A stretch of DNA of 64,000 nucleotides, taken from positions 372,001 through 436,000 of the forward strand of contig VWZX01002961.1 of NCBI GenBank assembly GCA_013399015.1, read 5' to 3'. A model generated the notes under the pieces. It saw only the letters and a list, made by a program, of their open reading frames with translations, did not search any database and was not told where the DNA came from. Positions 1 through 9,969 of the stretch are shown piece after piece. The position numbers were made by a program, and so were the translations under genes. The DNA is from Galbula dea. Taxonomy: Eukaryota; Chordata; Aves; Piciformes; Galbulidae. The number at the start of each line of letters is the position of its first letter. Within the stretch, counting starts at the first letter, position 1.

Positions 1-393
1 ACATTGGTCTTTGTGGTAATGGGTTTAGCATTTGTTCTGTAGGCTGTATGAAGGTAAGAGACTACCAGGGCTGCATGCTGTGACAGCAGGCAGAAGGAAA
101 AAAAAAAGGCAAGACAGAAGCATTGCTGAAAGCTGCAGACTGGTAGTAGCAAAGCCTAAGATTTAGAGAATGCTAGACAGTGAGCTTCCTCATCCATGGG
201 GAGACATGCGGGAGCTTTAGTGGCAATATAGAGTATCAATATGCCGGAATAGTTTGAAACCAAACTTGCATGTTTTCGGCAGTAGAGGAAATGTTTAGAG
301 GCCAATAGTCATCAGAGTTTCTAGCAGCCCTGGGTTTGCTCTCTAGTTGGCAAATACACTCTCTGTATACACTCTGTTTTTTCTTTGTTCTAG

Positions 394-468
394 TTTTTCA
401 TCACTTTGCTGATAATTCTCCTGGCAGAGCTGATATTACTCATTTTGTTCTTTGTTTATATGGACAAG
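394..468 (+). CDS. TSPAN9: TSPAN9 exon: third transmembrane helix
   Basis: 75 nt, phase 0 at both ends, 25 codons starting FFITLLIILLAEL and ending FVYMDK. It is a strongly hydrophobic helix with the conserved Glu of tetraspanin TM3. The acceptor is TTGTTCTAG and the donor is AAG|GTAAGC. Confidence 0.95.
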
Positions 469-3400
469 GTAAGCAAATATGTCATCTAGATTAGTTATCT
501 GTACTAGCATGTAGATGAAGTTCGGTTTGCTTTTGTTTGATGGAAGTATGTGGGTTCTCCTTGCTCTTCACTTTGGTGAAAGCTTAACCTTGAGGTCGTG
601 ACTGTTTTCTGTAAGCTGCTTCTGTGGGGGGAAGAGGAAGTGATGAGGAGGGCAAACAAGAGAAGAACCCACTGAGCTTTACAGTTTCCTCCTTGAAATA
701 AAACCATGATCCACTCCTTTTAGTCTTCTCCTAAAAGCTAAGATATCCTTGAACATAGCTATTTGGTGTCTCTGCAAGAAGCTGATTATCTTGTGGACCT
801 GGGTTGTGGAAAGTCCTACTTAAGACCTGGTTAGCTTCTTAGGGCCAGCTCTTGAACAGAACTGGAGGATAGAGGCCTGTGATATTCAAAGGTTATTCCA
901 GATAAGGATATTGCAGACAGCCACAAGCTGTCCCAGAGAGTTTGACAAGGGTGTGGAGCAGATCAAGAGGCAGTTCCTCATAAAGCCCATCCGTAGGAAT
1001 CTGCTCTCTAGTAGAGACTAAGTGAAGTAGGCACAACTGGCTGGCCTGTCAGATAAGTACGACTGGAAAAATCCTTGGGGAACTGGAAAATTCCTCTGCT
1101 AAACACAGGACAGACCCTTACAGTCTGAATATATCCAGACCAATTTTAAAGCTGAACTCTACCAGATTTGTGTCTCTTCTGAGGTTGTCATTATGATGCT
1201 GCCATTTTCAGGCAGCTGGGGCAAACTTCTGATTTTGAATGGGATGTCAAAGAGAGATGAAACAGACCTTTTAATGTCATTGACTTTTATTGCCTGGACC
1301 CACACATTAATCCTTTCTCTGCTGCCAGATCACTGCTGTCAGAGCCAAGGTACATTCCTACCTGCATCCAGGCCTCCAGGCTCAGACTGAAATTTATGGA
1401 GGAAGTGGGACATCTGTTAAGCATTCCAACTTTCTCCTCTAAAGAAAGCAGAGCACATTGGAAAATCACAAACCTTACAACCCTGTCCCTACATAACAAT
1501 TGTTTTTGTATTGTCCACTTATTATAGCCAGCCTGAAACTATGCAAGGGGTAACTGTGTTAAGATTGGGAGGCTGGGACTCTGGTTTTATGAGATTAGCA
1601 AATTAAAGTAGGCCATAGGTTACAGGCAGGAAAAAGGCTGTTGTTGGGTGTTGCCAACAGCTATCTCTGGCAAAGTTAAAGGAAGTAAGCTCAGCAGATT
1701 TCTTCTGATCATGTTCAGTTAGTTCGGGTCAGATGATGACTGTATTGTGGACTCTTAGTAAAGGGGAAGCTGTTTGGTCTCCTCTCTCATTAGAATTAAT
1801 CCAGTATTTTGCAGTCTGAGGGAGAGACTAAGCCTTGGCAGGTGCTGAAAGGACTTGTGAGTGTTGAAGCTATGGTGGGGCTTTTCTACCCATATTAAGT
1901 TTGTGGTGAGAAAAGGGAAGAGAGAAATTCCATATGCAAGTCTGTATCATTTGGTCCATTCCTCTAAACAGCTGTGCATTGTCTTTCTGTGTTTCTAAAA
2001 TGATGCAGGTCAATGAGAGTGCAAAGAAGGATTTGAAGGAAGGTATGAAGCTATACAATTCAGAAAATAATGTTGGACTGAAAAATGCATGGAATATCAT
2101 TCAAGCAGAGGTAACATTTTCTTAATAGAAAAAAAACCCAAAACAACAAACCAATTTGGGCATAAAGGCTGCTGAAGTTTCCTAACTGTGGCATCCATGC
2201 CAAGTCTAAAAGATGGGTAGTGCAAGCTTTGGTTTCTGATTTTGCACTCTTGAACATCCAGGGAGTACTGTGAAACCCAGGATCAAAGTAAGGTGGAAGA
2301 TGCTTTACCTGTAGCTCAGATTCTCTGTGCCTGTCACAAGCATAGAGATGATCTGAAACAGAGGAGAAAGGGGAAAAACCACATAGGTAGAACCGCAGCT
2401 AGGCTTTTGCTCTTGGGCTCATGTCTCTGTGATGAGAGTACTAACATACCTTGGGGATGGGACCATTTTAAATTTGTTTTTAAATGTTAAGTATTTGCTT
2501 TTAGGGATCAGGGAGCACAAAGCACTTTGAAAATACAAGTGTGTTGTAGCAACCCTTTGGAAAATACATAGTCATACACAAATATATGCAGTTACAGACA
2601 ATATATACAGTGGGTTAGTGGAAGGAAAAGTTTGGGGGGGTCCCAATTCACAAATTGTGCTAGTTAAGTTAATTGATTACTCCTTTTGCCCTAGATGAAA
2701 TGCTGTGGTGTGAATGACTTCACTGATTGGTACTCAGTGCTGGGAGAAAACACTGTCCCAGATCGATGCTGTACAGAGAACTCCCAGGACTGTGGACGGA
2801 ATTCCACTGAATTAGTATGGAAAACGGTGAGGCTTGCTTTGCCCAGGTCAAGGCTTAGGGAGAGATGGGAAGGAAAAAAGCAGAGGGAATGCACAGGGAA
2901 GGAAATGTGACCTCAGGATTTCAATTTTCATCTTTTGTCATTTCAGGGATGTTATGAGAGAGTTATGACCTGGTTCGATGATAATAAGCATGTGCTTGGT
3001 TCAATTGGGATGTGCATCCTCATAATGCAGGTAATGCTGGGATGGTGTTTGTTAGCATGGCTTTGATTTGCTGTCAGCATTCTTCATTCTGCTGTGTGAA
3101 AAGTGGTACTCAACCACTTTGAGATTGGTCATGATTTCAGAAATGGTTTTATGAGTTCATTTAAGGCCATCTCCTCAGAAAGGAAGCCAGTCAGTAGGCA
3201 GTTCTGCAAAGACGACATGCTCCAGTGGGGTTTTGTTTACCTGTGTGTTGATTTCAGAGCACCACTTTGGAGTTCCCATGCTTAGCCATTTGTTGCACTC
3301 TCCCTTGGGGAACTGTTTTTTTAAAATTTGGAAGTAAGTTCTAGAAATTGCCAAAATAAGTCCAATCACAGCCACTGAACTGCGTAGGCTGGTGCGTCTT

Positions 3401-3890
3401 AAAAAAGAAATACCCAAGTATCACCATGATCCATTTAGGTTTTGTGGTTCCTGAATTGTTGTACTTTTGGGGGAGAACCTGAATCTGATGTTTACAGTAA
3501 CAGTTATCTGACTAAACAAGCACAAGCTGGGTAAAAAGGAAGAGTGACTCATTTTTACTGAGTAAGAAAAATTGTTGCATGTATGAAAAGAGCCCCGAGA
3601 GCATTTGGCCTCCGTCTGTGCTCTAACAGATACATCTCTGGACATCACTGTGTGCCTGAACAACGTACATCCAAGTTTATTGATCAGTGTTGAAACCTCA
3701 GAAATATGACTAGTGTAGAATGACTTTTAAAACTACAGTTGGACCAGGAACCCAGGACAGCAGTGGAGTTTTGGCAGCCTGTCCTGTACTGAAACCCTTC
3801 TTGTTTGTTTTCCTTCAGATTCTTGGCATGGCCTTCTCCATGACACTCTTCCAGCAGATTCACAGGACTGGCAAAAAATACGATGCCTAA
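394..3890 (+). CDS. TSPAN9: Tetraspanin-9, last five coding exons (5' partial)
   Basis: Five exons (394-468, 2009-2110, 2695-2826, 2947-3030, 3819-3890) join in frame into 154 codons ending in TAA. This is the C-terminal two thirds of a protein of about 239 residues. The order is TM3 (AELILLILFF core), large extracellular loop, TM4 (GMCILIMQILGMAFS) and a short tail ending GKKYDA. The loop carries the tetraspanin CCG motif, PDRCC, and single Cys residues in QDC and GCYE that would form the family's disulfides. One N-glycosylation sequon (NST) is present. From memory the tail and loop match TSPAN9 more closely than other tetraspanins. Tetraspanins organise membrane microdomains with integrins and other receptors; mammalian TSPAN9 is known from platelets. 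All splice sites are GT-AG. The N-terminal exons lie left of the window. Confidence 0.95.
2009..2110 (+). CDS. TSPAN9: TSPAN9 exon: start of large extracellular loop
   Basis: 102 nt, 34 codons, from VNESAKKDLKEG to NAWNIIQAE. This is the amphipathic first helix of the large extracellular loop. Acceptor GATGCAG, donor GAG|GTAACA. Confidence 0.95.
2695..2826 (+). CDS. TSPAN9: TSPAN9 exon: CCG-motif region of the extracellular loop
   Basis: 132 nt, 44 codons beginning MKCCGVNDFTDWY. It holds the tetraspanin CCG signature, PDRCC, a Cys in QDCGRN and the NST glycosylation sequon. Acceptor CCCTAG, donor ACG|GTGAGG. Confidence 0.95.
2947..3030 (+). CDS. TSPAN9: TSPAN9 exon: end of loop and start of fourth helix
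   Basis: 84 nt, 28 codons from GCYERVMTWF to MCILIMQ. It carries the last disulfide-forming Cys of the loop and enters TM4. Acceptor TTTCAG, donor CAG|GTAATG. Confidence 0.95.
3819..3890 (+). CDS. TSPAN9: TSPAN9 terminal coding exon
   Basis: 23 codons plus TAA: ILGMAFSMTLFQ completes TM4 and the cytoplasmic tail ends HRTGKKYDA. The acceptor is TCCTTCAG. Confidence 0.95.
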   Translation: MLGMAFSMTLFQQIHRTGKKYDA

Positions 3891-4560
3891 AGCCTCTGAA
3901 ACATTATCACATCAACCCTTCTGTCTCATCATCAAAATGAACAAAAGGAATGACCTCAAAGAGTATCAAGCCTAGCCCTGCTGAGGGAATCCGTCCCATT
4001 GCCTGATCGACTTTGGTGTTACTTGTCCAGTTATTATCACAACTCGTTACTTGACTCATTTTTGTATCTGTTTCACATTAGCCATTTCTTTGCCAAAGAG
4101 GGGGGAAACCCCCCACAAAAAATGGATTTTCTACACAAAATCATAGATTTGCTCTAAGAATGTTTCTTAAGAAAATATTTCACTCTACTAATCTGTCTGT
4201 GTGCAAAAACTATGTGCATTCAACTTCAAGGGAGAATTCTTCAAAGTCTTCCAATTAAGTTTTCAACCCTCCTGTCCAATTTACTGGAATACTCAGAAAA
4301 GCCACTGTAACTGAGAGTCCTAGGAATTGGAGCTGCTTTGCTTTGCAGTTTCTTGTACCTTACGGTGTATACTTTTTTATTATGATAATGAGGATGATTA
4401 TTACTATGATGGATATAGCTTAGAATTTAGTTGCCTGACTTAAAACTTCTTACTGGTTTTGTTTTTATACATTTTATTGTACATTGATTTGGGAACCACT
4501 GTGCGATCTCCAGAGGACAAAGGTGACAGTGAGTGGAAATAAAGACATCGCTTTTCTCAA
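3891..4560 (+). other. TSPAN9: TSPAN9 3' untranslated region
   Basis: Non-coding sequence after the TAA, running to about 17 bases past the AATAAA at 4538-4543. It contains AT-rich blocks near 4375-4415 (TTATTATGATAATG type). The 3' end is inferred from the signal; no transcript evidence is available. Confidence 0.7.
4538..4543 (+). promoter_or_regulatory. TSPAN9: Polyadenylation signal AATAAA of TSPAN9
   Basis: The only canonical AATAAA found between the TSPAN9 stop and 4560. It is followed by a T-rich and then G-rich stretch (CTTTTCTCAAG, GCGGGGTGG), as expected for a cleavage site. Confidence 0.7.
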
Positions 4561-5009
4561 GTCCGCGGGGTGGCATCGTCCATTTATCAAGGCCTTGATG
4601 CCCTTCCTACATGCAACAAGGGAGGTTCCCTAGGTGGAATGCAATGCAATGCCTTCCCATTGGACCAGATGGTGAGCGCTTTACTCCTGTGAGGCAAAGT
4701 TCCAATGCCTTTACTCATCCAAAGCAGTGTGTGGCTGCTTTGATGTCGTGCCATTGAAAGCTCAAAGTACTGACTAAGCAAGTTATTGCTCCCTGGCACG
4801 AAGGAGAGAGGTTGCAGTTTGACCTACTGGCCACTTGGCAGCAGACTTCACAGATTGTGCTGTCTCTTTCCAAGCATGCTGCTGGGTATGAGGGAAAGGG
4901 GATGGCAGTTGGATGGCAAAATAGTCATGCTATGCCCTTTACTGAAGGGTTTTCTTCAGGCAGATGACAGCTGTCTCCCTAAGCTAGAAAAGATGGTTTG
5001 ATTAAAGAT

Positions 5010-5227
5010 GACCAGATGGTATCAGAAAAAATTTCTTCCCAGAAAGAGTTGTCGGGCATTGACCCAGGCTGCCCAGGGCAGTGATGGAGTCACCATCCCT
5101 GGAGGGGTTTAAAGAGCTTATAGATGTGGTACTTAGGGACATGGTTTCATGGCATGGTGGTGATAGGTTGATGGTTGGAGTTGATGATCTTAGAGGTCTC
5201 TTGCAACCTTAATGATTCTGTGATTCA
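5010..5227 (+). mobile_element. CR1 LINE 3' fragment
   Basis: Plus-oriented CR1 tail. It has the AGGCTGCCCAGGGCAGTGATGGAGTCACC-type core (seen at 5066 on), the GTTGATGATCTTAGAGGTCTC stretch, and a terminal ATGATTCTGTGATTC. Confidence 0.85.
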
Positions 5228-8200
5228 AGATAGGGGCAATTTCTAAAACAGCACTCAGAGACAGTCACACTTTAAGTACAGAATTGGTTCTTGCTGACAG
5301 GTTGCCAAGTCCATCCAGGGGAGGTAGTTCAGAGTTCACTGCAATGCATATTTTTACCAACATTCCTTTTAGAAAACTTGAAGGTATATTTCTCTAGTTT
5401 GAATGCTGCTTCATTGCAAACTGCCCTCATTTACCCTTTGTTCCAGGTTTTTGCTGTTTTGGGAAGGAAGAAGGAGAGGGTCAGATATTGCAGGATGGAT
5501 TTTACTCCAGTCAGGGCTCAACTGGGCTCTGAAAAAAACCCTGCTTTTTGTATCAGCAGCAGTCAGAGGTTACCTCATTCAATGTCCCTCTCAAAGGGGT
5601 ACTGTCATCTAGGTGAGATGGGGTTTACTGTGGCATTATTGGGCTGAGTTTCAGAAACTTCTGAGGATGGAGATTTTGTGCCTTTCAGAGCCATGCCATG
5701 TCAAACTACTCCTCTGGTGAACAAGTTTCTCTTAATGTCCAGTCTGAACATTTCTATTTCAAACTCTTGAAGGCTATTGTTTTCATTGTATCATTCAACC
5801 TGATCTTTTCCTTGAGGGCTGAAATAGCTGCTGAGCCACTTCATATCTGGGAGTTTTTAGTCACCTATTTATCTTCCTAGTAGGACCTGCATACATCTGT
5901 ACATCTGGCAGCAATACTGTTTTGTGTGGCCTCTGTGATGCTTTTTTTGAGTTCCTATGAAATCAGTGTGACAGCAAGGAGTGTGAACGTGTGGGAGATA
6001 GAGATGAATTTGGGTGTTGCAGTGAAGAAGGAGGTTACTATTCTTAGAGCATGGCCCTTGCCTATATAAGCAAAATGTCCAAAGTTTCAAGGGCTCTTTT
6101 TTTCCCAGTGACACAGACAATGCCATATGGGTTCAGCTATTTTACTTGACTTGCCTTTGAAAGAGTAAGTGAAGAATCAGAGGGAAAGCACAGAAACTGA
6201 AACCAGTTTTACTTCCATTTCTAACATAAATTGGGACCAGGAGCATCTGAGCCCTACTGGAGATGGATGTTCCATGTTGAAGAAGGGGCTCTGATGCCCA
6301 GTATGCTTGCTGCTACATGTAAGACTGTATCCAAAGTTGCTAAGATGTGTTTCCATTTTTGCAAGAAAAGACAGGACAATTTTCATCTGATAGTTCTGCT
6401 GCATTCTGTCTTTGGGCAGAGGTGTTGAGCTTTCTCTAGCTTTCTCTGGCCTTCAAAAAGAGCAGAGTGCAGGGCTGAGCAGGAGCAGCACCATCTCTGT
6501 CCTTTTGGGTCGCACAGTGGTACCTGCAGCATCTTAAATTCTAATCTACAGTCAGTTTTTGTACAAAAAAAAAAAAGGTAAAATATATTAGTAGAAGTAC
6601 TAAAGAAATAAAACATGTTTATGAGTAACTCAGAGATAAAATGTGCAGTTGCAAACTCAGCTACTTTATCTTCCATCCAAACTTTTTTTCTAGAATGCTT
6701 CATTCCATTTCATGATCTAGCAGCATAGATCCTGAAATCTTTTTTTAATGACTACTTTTGGCATTTCAAGCACAGTATTAAGTGACATAGCTACACCAGT
6801 TTCATATATTCATCTCTGTGAAGCCACCTACAGGAGAGGAGTCAAAAGCAGGGCTGCTTTTGTGTCTCTAGCTAACTCTCTGATGTGGGAGGTGATGACA
6901 GACATCCTGAAAGCAGCAGAAAAGTAATGCCATTTTCCAGGTAACAAAAAAATAGTACTGGAAAGTCCAAGGCTGCATCAGTCAGTTTGTCAGAGAAGAC
7001 ACAAACCGTCCTGTAAACTGGTCAAAAGGAGCTTTGGCTCATGTTTGTATGCACTTTTTTTTGCTTATGCTGGTAGGTGGCTCTCTGTGTTTTCCCCAAA
7101 AGTCACTCTGATTATTTAACTATAAGTTTTTTGCATGTTTTTAAATAAAAACTGATACTGAGTATAAGTATCTTTAATATACAGAAATACTGATTTGTAT
7201 AAATACAAATCTCTGTATCTCTATTTCATGAAAGCACAGTTCAAGTGTGTGGAAGTGCTGTTCCTTCAGACTGGAGCATACCTGCTGTCTCACTGTGCTT
7301 CATGCTTGGAAGCTGCAGCAGAACTTAAGCAGAGACATAATAGAACTGCTTGAAGAGCCTCTACTTGAAAGCTGTTGAGGTGACAGCAGTGGAGTCTGTT
7401 CCCTCCTGGTGGTACCAACGCTCTGAGTTATAGGAAGCCCAGGTGGAGGGTGCTCAAAAGAAGTGCCCCCAGAGTAGCATGTGAGATGATAAAAAGTGGC
7501 ATAAATGTCTTCAAGATGACAGAAGATACTTGTATACATCATGCACTGGGTTCCTTGACTATGGTCATGTTAGGCCAACTCTCCTGTCCTGTGTCCACTC
7601 CCCATTTGTATGCATGAAATACAAACTCACACACAGGAGGTGTGCAAGCAGAAGGCAGCCGAATTGATCCTCATGGTTTTTCCAGGGCAATGTATTGGTC
7701 AGGCATAGAAAGGCAAGGAGGAGAAAGGGTGTTTTCTGTGGAGCAGGAATAGGGTGGAATAGGGCATACATTATTCTGAGGTAACTTCTTTCCATAGAGT
7801 TCAGCAGCTTCATCCTGTAGCTGGCATGGGGAAACCTGGGGATCTTTGCTTGTGGGCTGGCCATCTGTTGTGCAATAGATAGTAGACACTAAAAGAACAT
7901 ACCATTCCCACCAGGTGATGTTTGCACCAGTGTTTCTTCTATGCAATATCTACTTTTGCCTTTATATAAAAGATTTTTACTAGGATGATATAAAAATAAA
8001 GGAATTTTTAAAAGGTGCCTCTTTAAGCTCATTTCTGTTCTAACCCCAACTACCACCAAAACCAAAAGGGGAAAAAAAATTCCAAAAGGTGACTCATAGA
8101 GATCTATTCTAACTCCATTGCAGTTGAAGTCCAGAGTTCTTGAAGCTGTTGCATCTCTGAAAAGATCCCCTGCCCTGTCCTCCTTCAAAACAATACTCTG

Positions 8201-8676
8201 CTGAAACAGAAATAAGGTGTGAAAGATCCTCAAAGAACAGCAAATTGGTTTTTAGAGTCTAGTAATAGAGGAAAGAGTTTGCAAGTATCCCAGAGAATCT
8301 AGAACAAAGAGAGGACAAAAGTAGTAGAGAGCTTGAAAGACACTGAGAAGTCTGAGGAGAACCTAAGCCTTTCCTCTTCACTGGTAGCACCAAGGAGAAG
8401 AGCACCTAGGCTCCAGTACCCTGTAGCCACTCTTGGTTTGTTAAGGTCACCCTTGGGAGTACCACTGGTGCACACATAGAGGAGCAGGCCAGGGGTAACA
8501 GGCCAAAGTCCAGGCAAAATTTTAATGCTCTCTGCAACAGCCCCAGCCCAACCACCCTACAAGCAACAGATCAGGTGAGGTAGCAAGTAAGATCAGTAAA
8601 TGGGTGCCTCTGTACCTTGTAGAAGGAAGTTTACAGCCAGTGTCATGCAGCAGAGGCTACCTTTCCAAAATCTCTC

Positions 8677-8955
8677 TCCCCTCAATTTTTATTGCTGAGA
8701 ATGATGTTATTTGGTGTACAATATCCCTTTGGTCAGTTTAGGTCAGCTGTCCTGCTAGTGTCCCCTCCAAATTCTTCTGTACCCGCAACCTACTTGCTGG
8801 GGTGGAGTTGAGCAGGAGAAATAAAGTCCCAATGGTGTGCAAGCACTGTTCAGCAATGCCAAAAACACAAGGCTACTTTAGTCACCAATGTAAAAGCCAG
8901 CACCTTACAGGCTGCTACAAAGAAAATTAACTCTATGCCTGCTAGACCCAGTACA
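8677..8955 (-). mobile_element. Partial solo ERV LTR, family I
   Basis: Matches the outer half of the family seen complete at 61459-62060 and 21770-22295: the block AATATCCCTTTGGTCAG, then GTCAGCTGTCC, then an end near CCCAGTACA. The other half is missing or unrecognisable, and no target-site duplication could be paired. The sense orientation (inferred from the family's TATA and ATTAAA boxes) is the minus strand. Confidence 0.7.
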
Positions 8956-9563
8956 ACCATATGTCACTTGAGTGCTGGTGGAAAGAGACACCATGAGTAT
9001 ATACAGAAATGTGGGATGTAATTTTGCCTCTTCCTTTTATGGGTTACTCTCCAGACTTCCCAAACAACCACAGGCTCCCAACCCCATAGTTTGCAGCATG
9101 AAATATTCCCTGATCATTTCACTCTTGCTCACTACATTCCCCAGACACAGAAAAAACTACTGAAAGCATTCTGCAAATGCTTTTTCTTTCCTCATAGATA
9201 ATCTTAGCCCAGCACAAGGAGCAAAGATGGAGAGACTGCACAGCAAAGCCATTCCTCACATGAGTGTTACTCACTAGGAAGTGAGGTGGCCCAGAATGCC
9301 ATCTCCAGCCATTGAACAAGGCTGCAAGTAATACCTGCATCCTCTTCTAGCTTGCAATGAATGATAGAAGTGCCTCAGGCTTAGGAAGATCTTCTCTTCC
9401 TTAGAACTAACAGTTATATTGAGATGTCAGGTTGATGGAATCTAGTGCAGGCATGATAGGTACATTGGAGCACCGAAGGACCATGCACAGTGCACACACT
9501 GTAAGGGAAGGATGATGAGCAAAGTTGAGTCATTAGAACATCACAGAGGTTAATGAAAACAAG

Positions 9564-9627
9564 CCCTACCTCTACACCTATCCCTATACATAACTCTAGC
9601 TCTGCCTCTACCCTACTCCTAACTCGC
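9564..9627. repeat. Degenerate hexamer tract resembling (CCCTAA)n
   Basis: Eight consecutive hexamers from 9564 read CCCTAC, CTCTAC, ACCTAT, CCCTAT, ACATAA, CTCTAG, CTCTGC, CTCTAC, followed by CCTACTCCTAAC. The six-base phase holds, with T at position 4 and mostly A at position 5. This resembles a decayed vertebrate telomere repeat, but a pyrimidine-rich low-complexity tract is an equally possible reading. Confidence 0.45.
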
Positions 9628-9820
9628 CTCAGACCCAGCTCCGCCCTATGGCCGCTTGTAGCCCAGCCGTCTCCGTTCTGCGTCTGGAGCCTATGGACCG
9701 CGGCCTATGACAGTTGTGGCTCCGCCCCTTTCCTCTGCCGCCTCTAAACGGAAGCTCCCGGAGGCCGAGCTGTGGCGGGCGCTGTGTCCGGGGCCTGGGT
9801 GCTGGGGCTGCGTGCCGCGC

Positions 9821-9895
9821 CTCTCTCCCGCTCCCTCCGTCCTTCCCTCTCTCCCGCTCCCTCCGTCCTTCCCTCTCTCCCCCCTCTCCTTCTTT
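9821..9895. repeat. PARP11: 26-bp pyrimidine tandem repeat in the PARP11 5' leader
   Basis: A 26-base unit beginning CTCTCTCCCGCTCCCTCCGT is repeated exactly at 9821-9846 and 9847-9872. A third, decayed, CT-only copy follows. It probably lies in the 5'UTR or core promoter and may be length-variable. Confidence 0.85.
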
Positions 9896-9933
9896 CCCCC
9901 CCCTCCACCTTTCCCCTTCCCCCTCCGGGCAGC

Positions 9934-9969
9934 ATGTGGGGAGCGACCCCGGGGTGGGCGGCCGAAGCG
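9934..9969 (+). CDS. PARP11: PARP11 coding exon 1
   Basis: 12 codons, MWGATPGWAAEA, inside the CpG island; donor GCG|GTGAGT. It is phase 0 into exon 2, which starts GAA ATG. Human (from memory) has only MWEANP in the equivalent place, so this leader is about six residues longer and Ala-rich. The context is AGCATGT. If this ATG is skipped, the exon 2 ATG at 13577 gives a 329-residue form. Confidence 0.75.

Larger units (their letters stand above)
469..3818 (+). other. TSPAN9: TSPAN9 introns (four)
   Basis: Introns 469-2008, 2111-2694, 2827-2946 and 3031-3818. I see no repeats I can name and no further coding potential. Short ORFs here lack any recognisable family signature. Confidence 0.6.
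4561..9560. other. Intergenic region TSPAN9 to PARP11
   Basis: About 5 kb without a supported gene. It contains a CR1 tail (5010-5227) and a partial LTR (about 8677-8955). The ORF of 118 codons at 5291-5647 shows no family signature and is treated as chance. If the human gene order is ancestral, this interval holds the junction of an inversion. Confidence 0.6.

Noticed and set aside
5291..5647. 118-codon open frame in the TSPAN9-PARP11 interval
   Set aside because: No recognisable domain, no splice or promoter context, and the length is within chance for AT-rich non-coding DNA.
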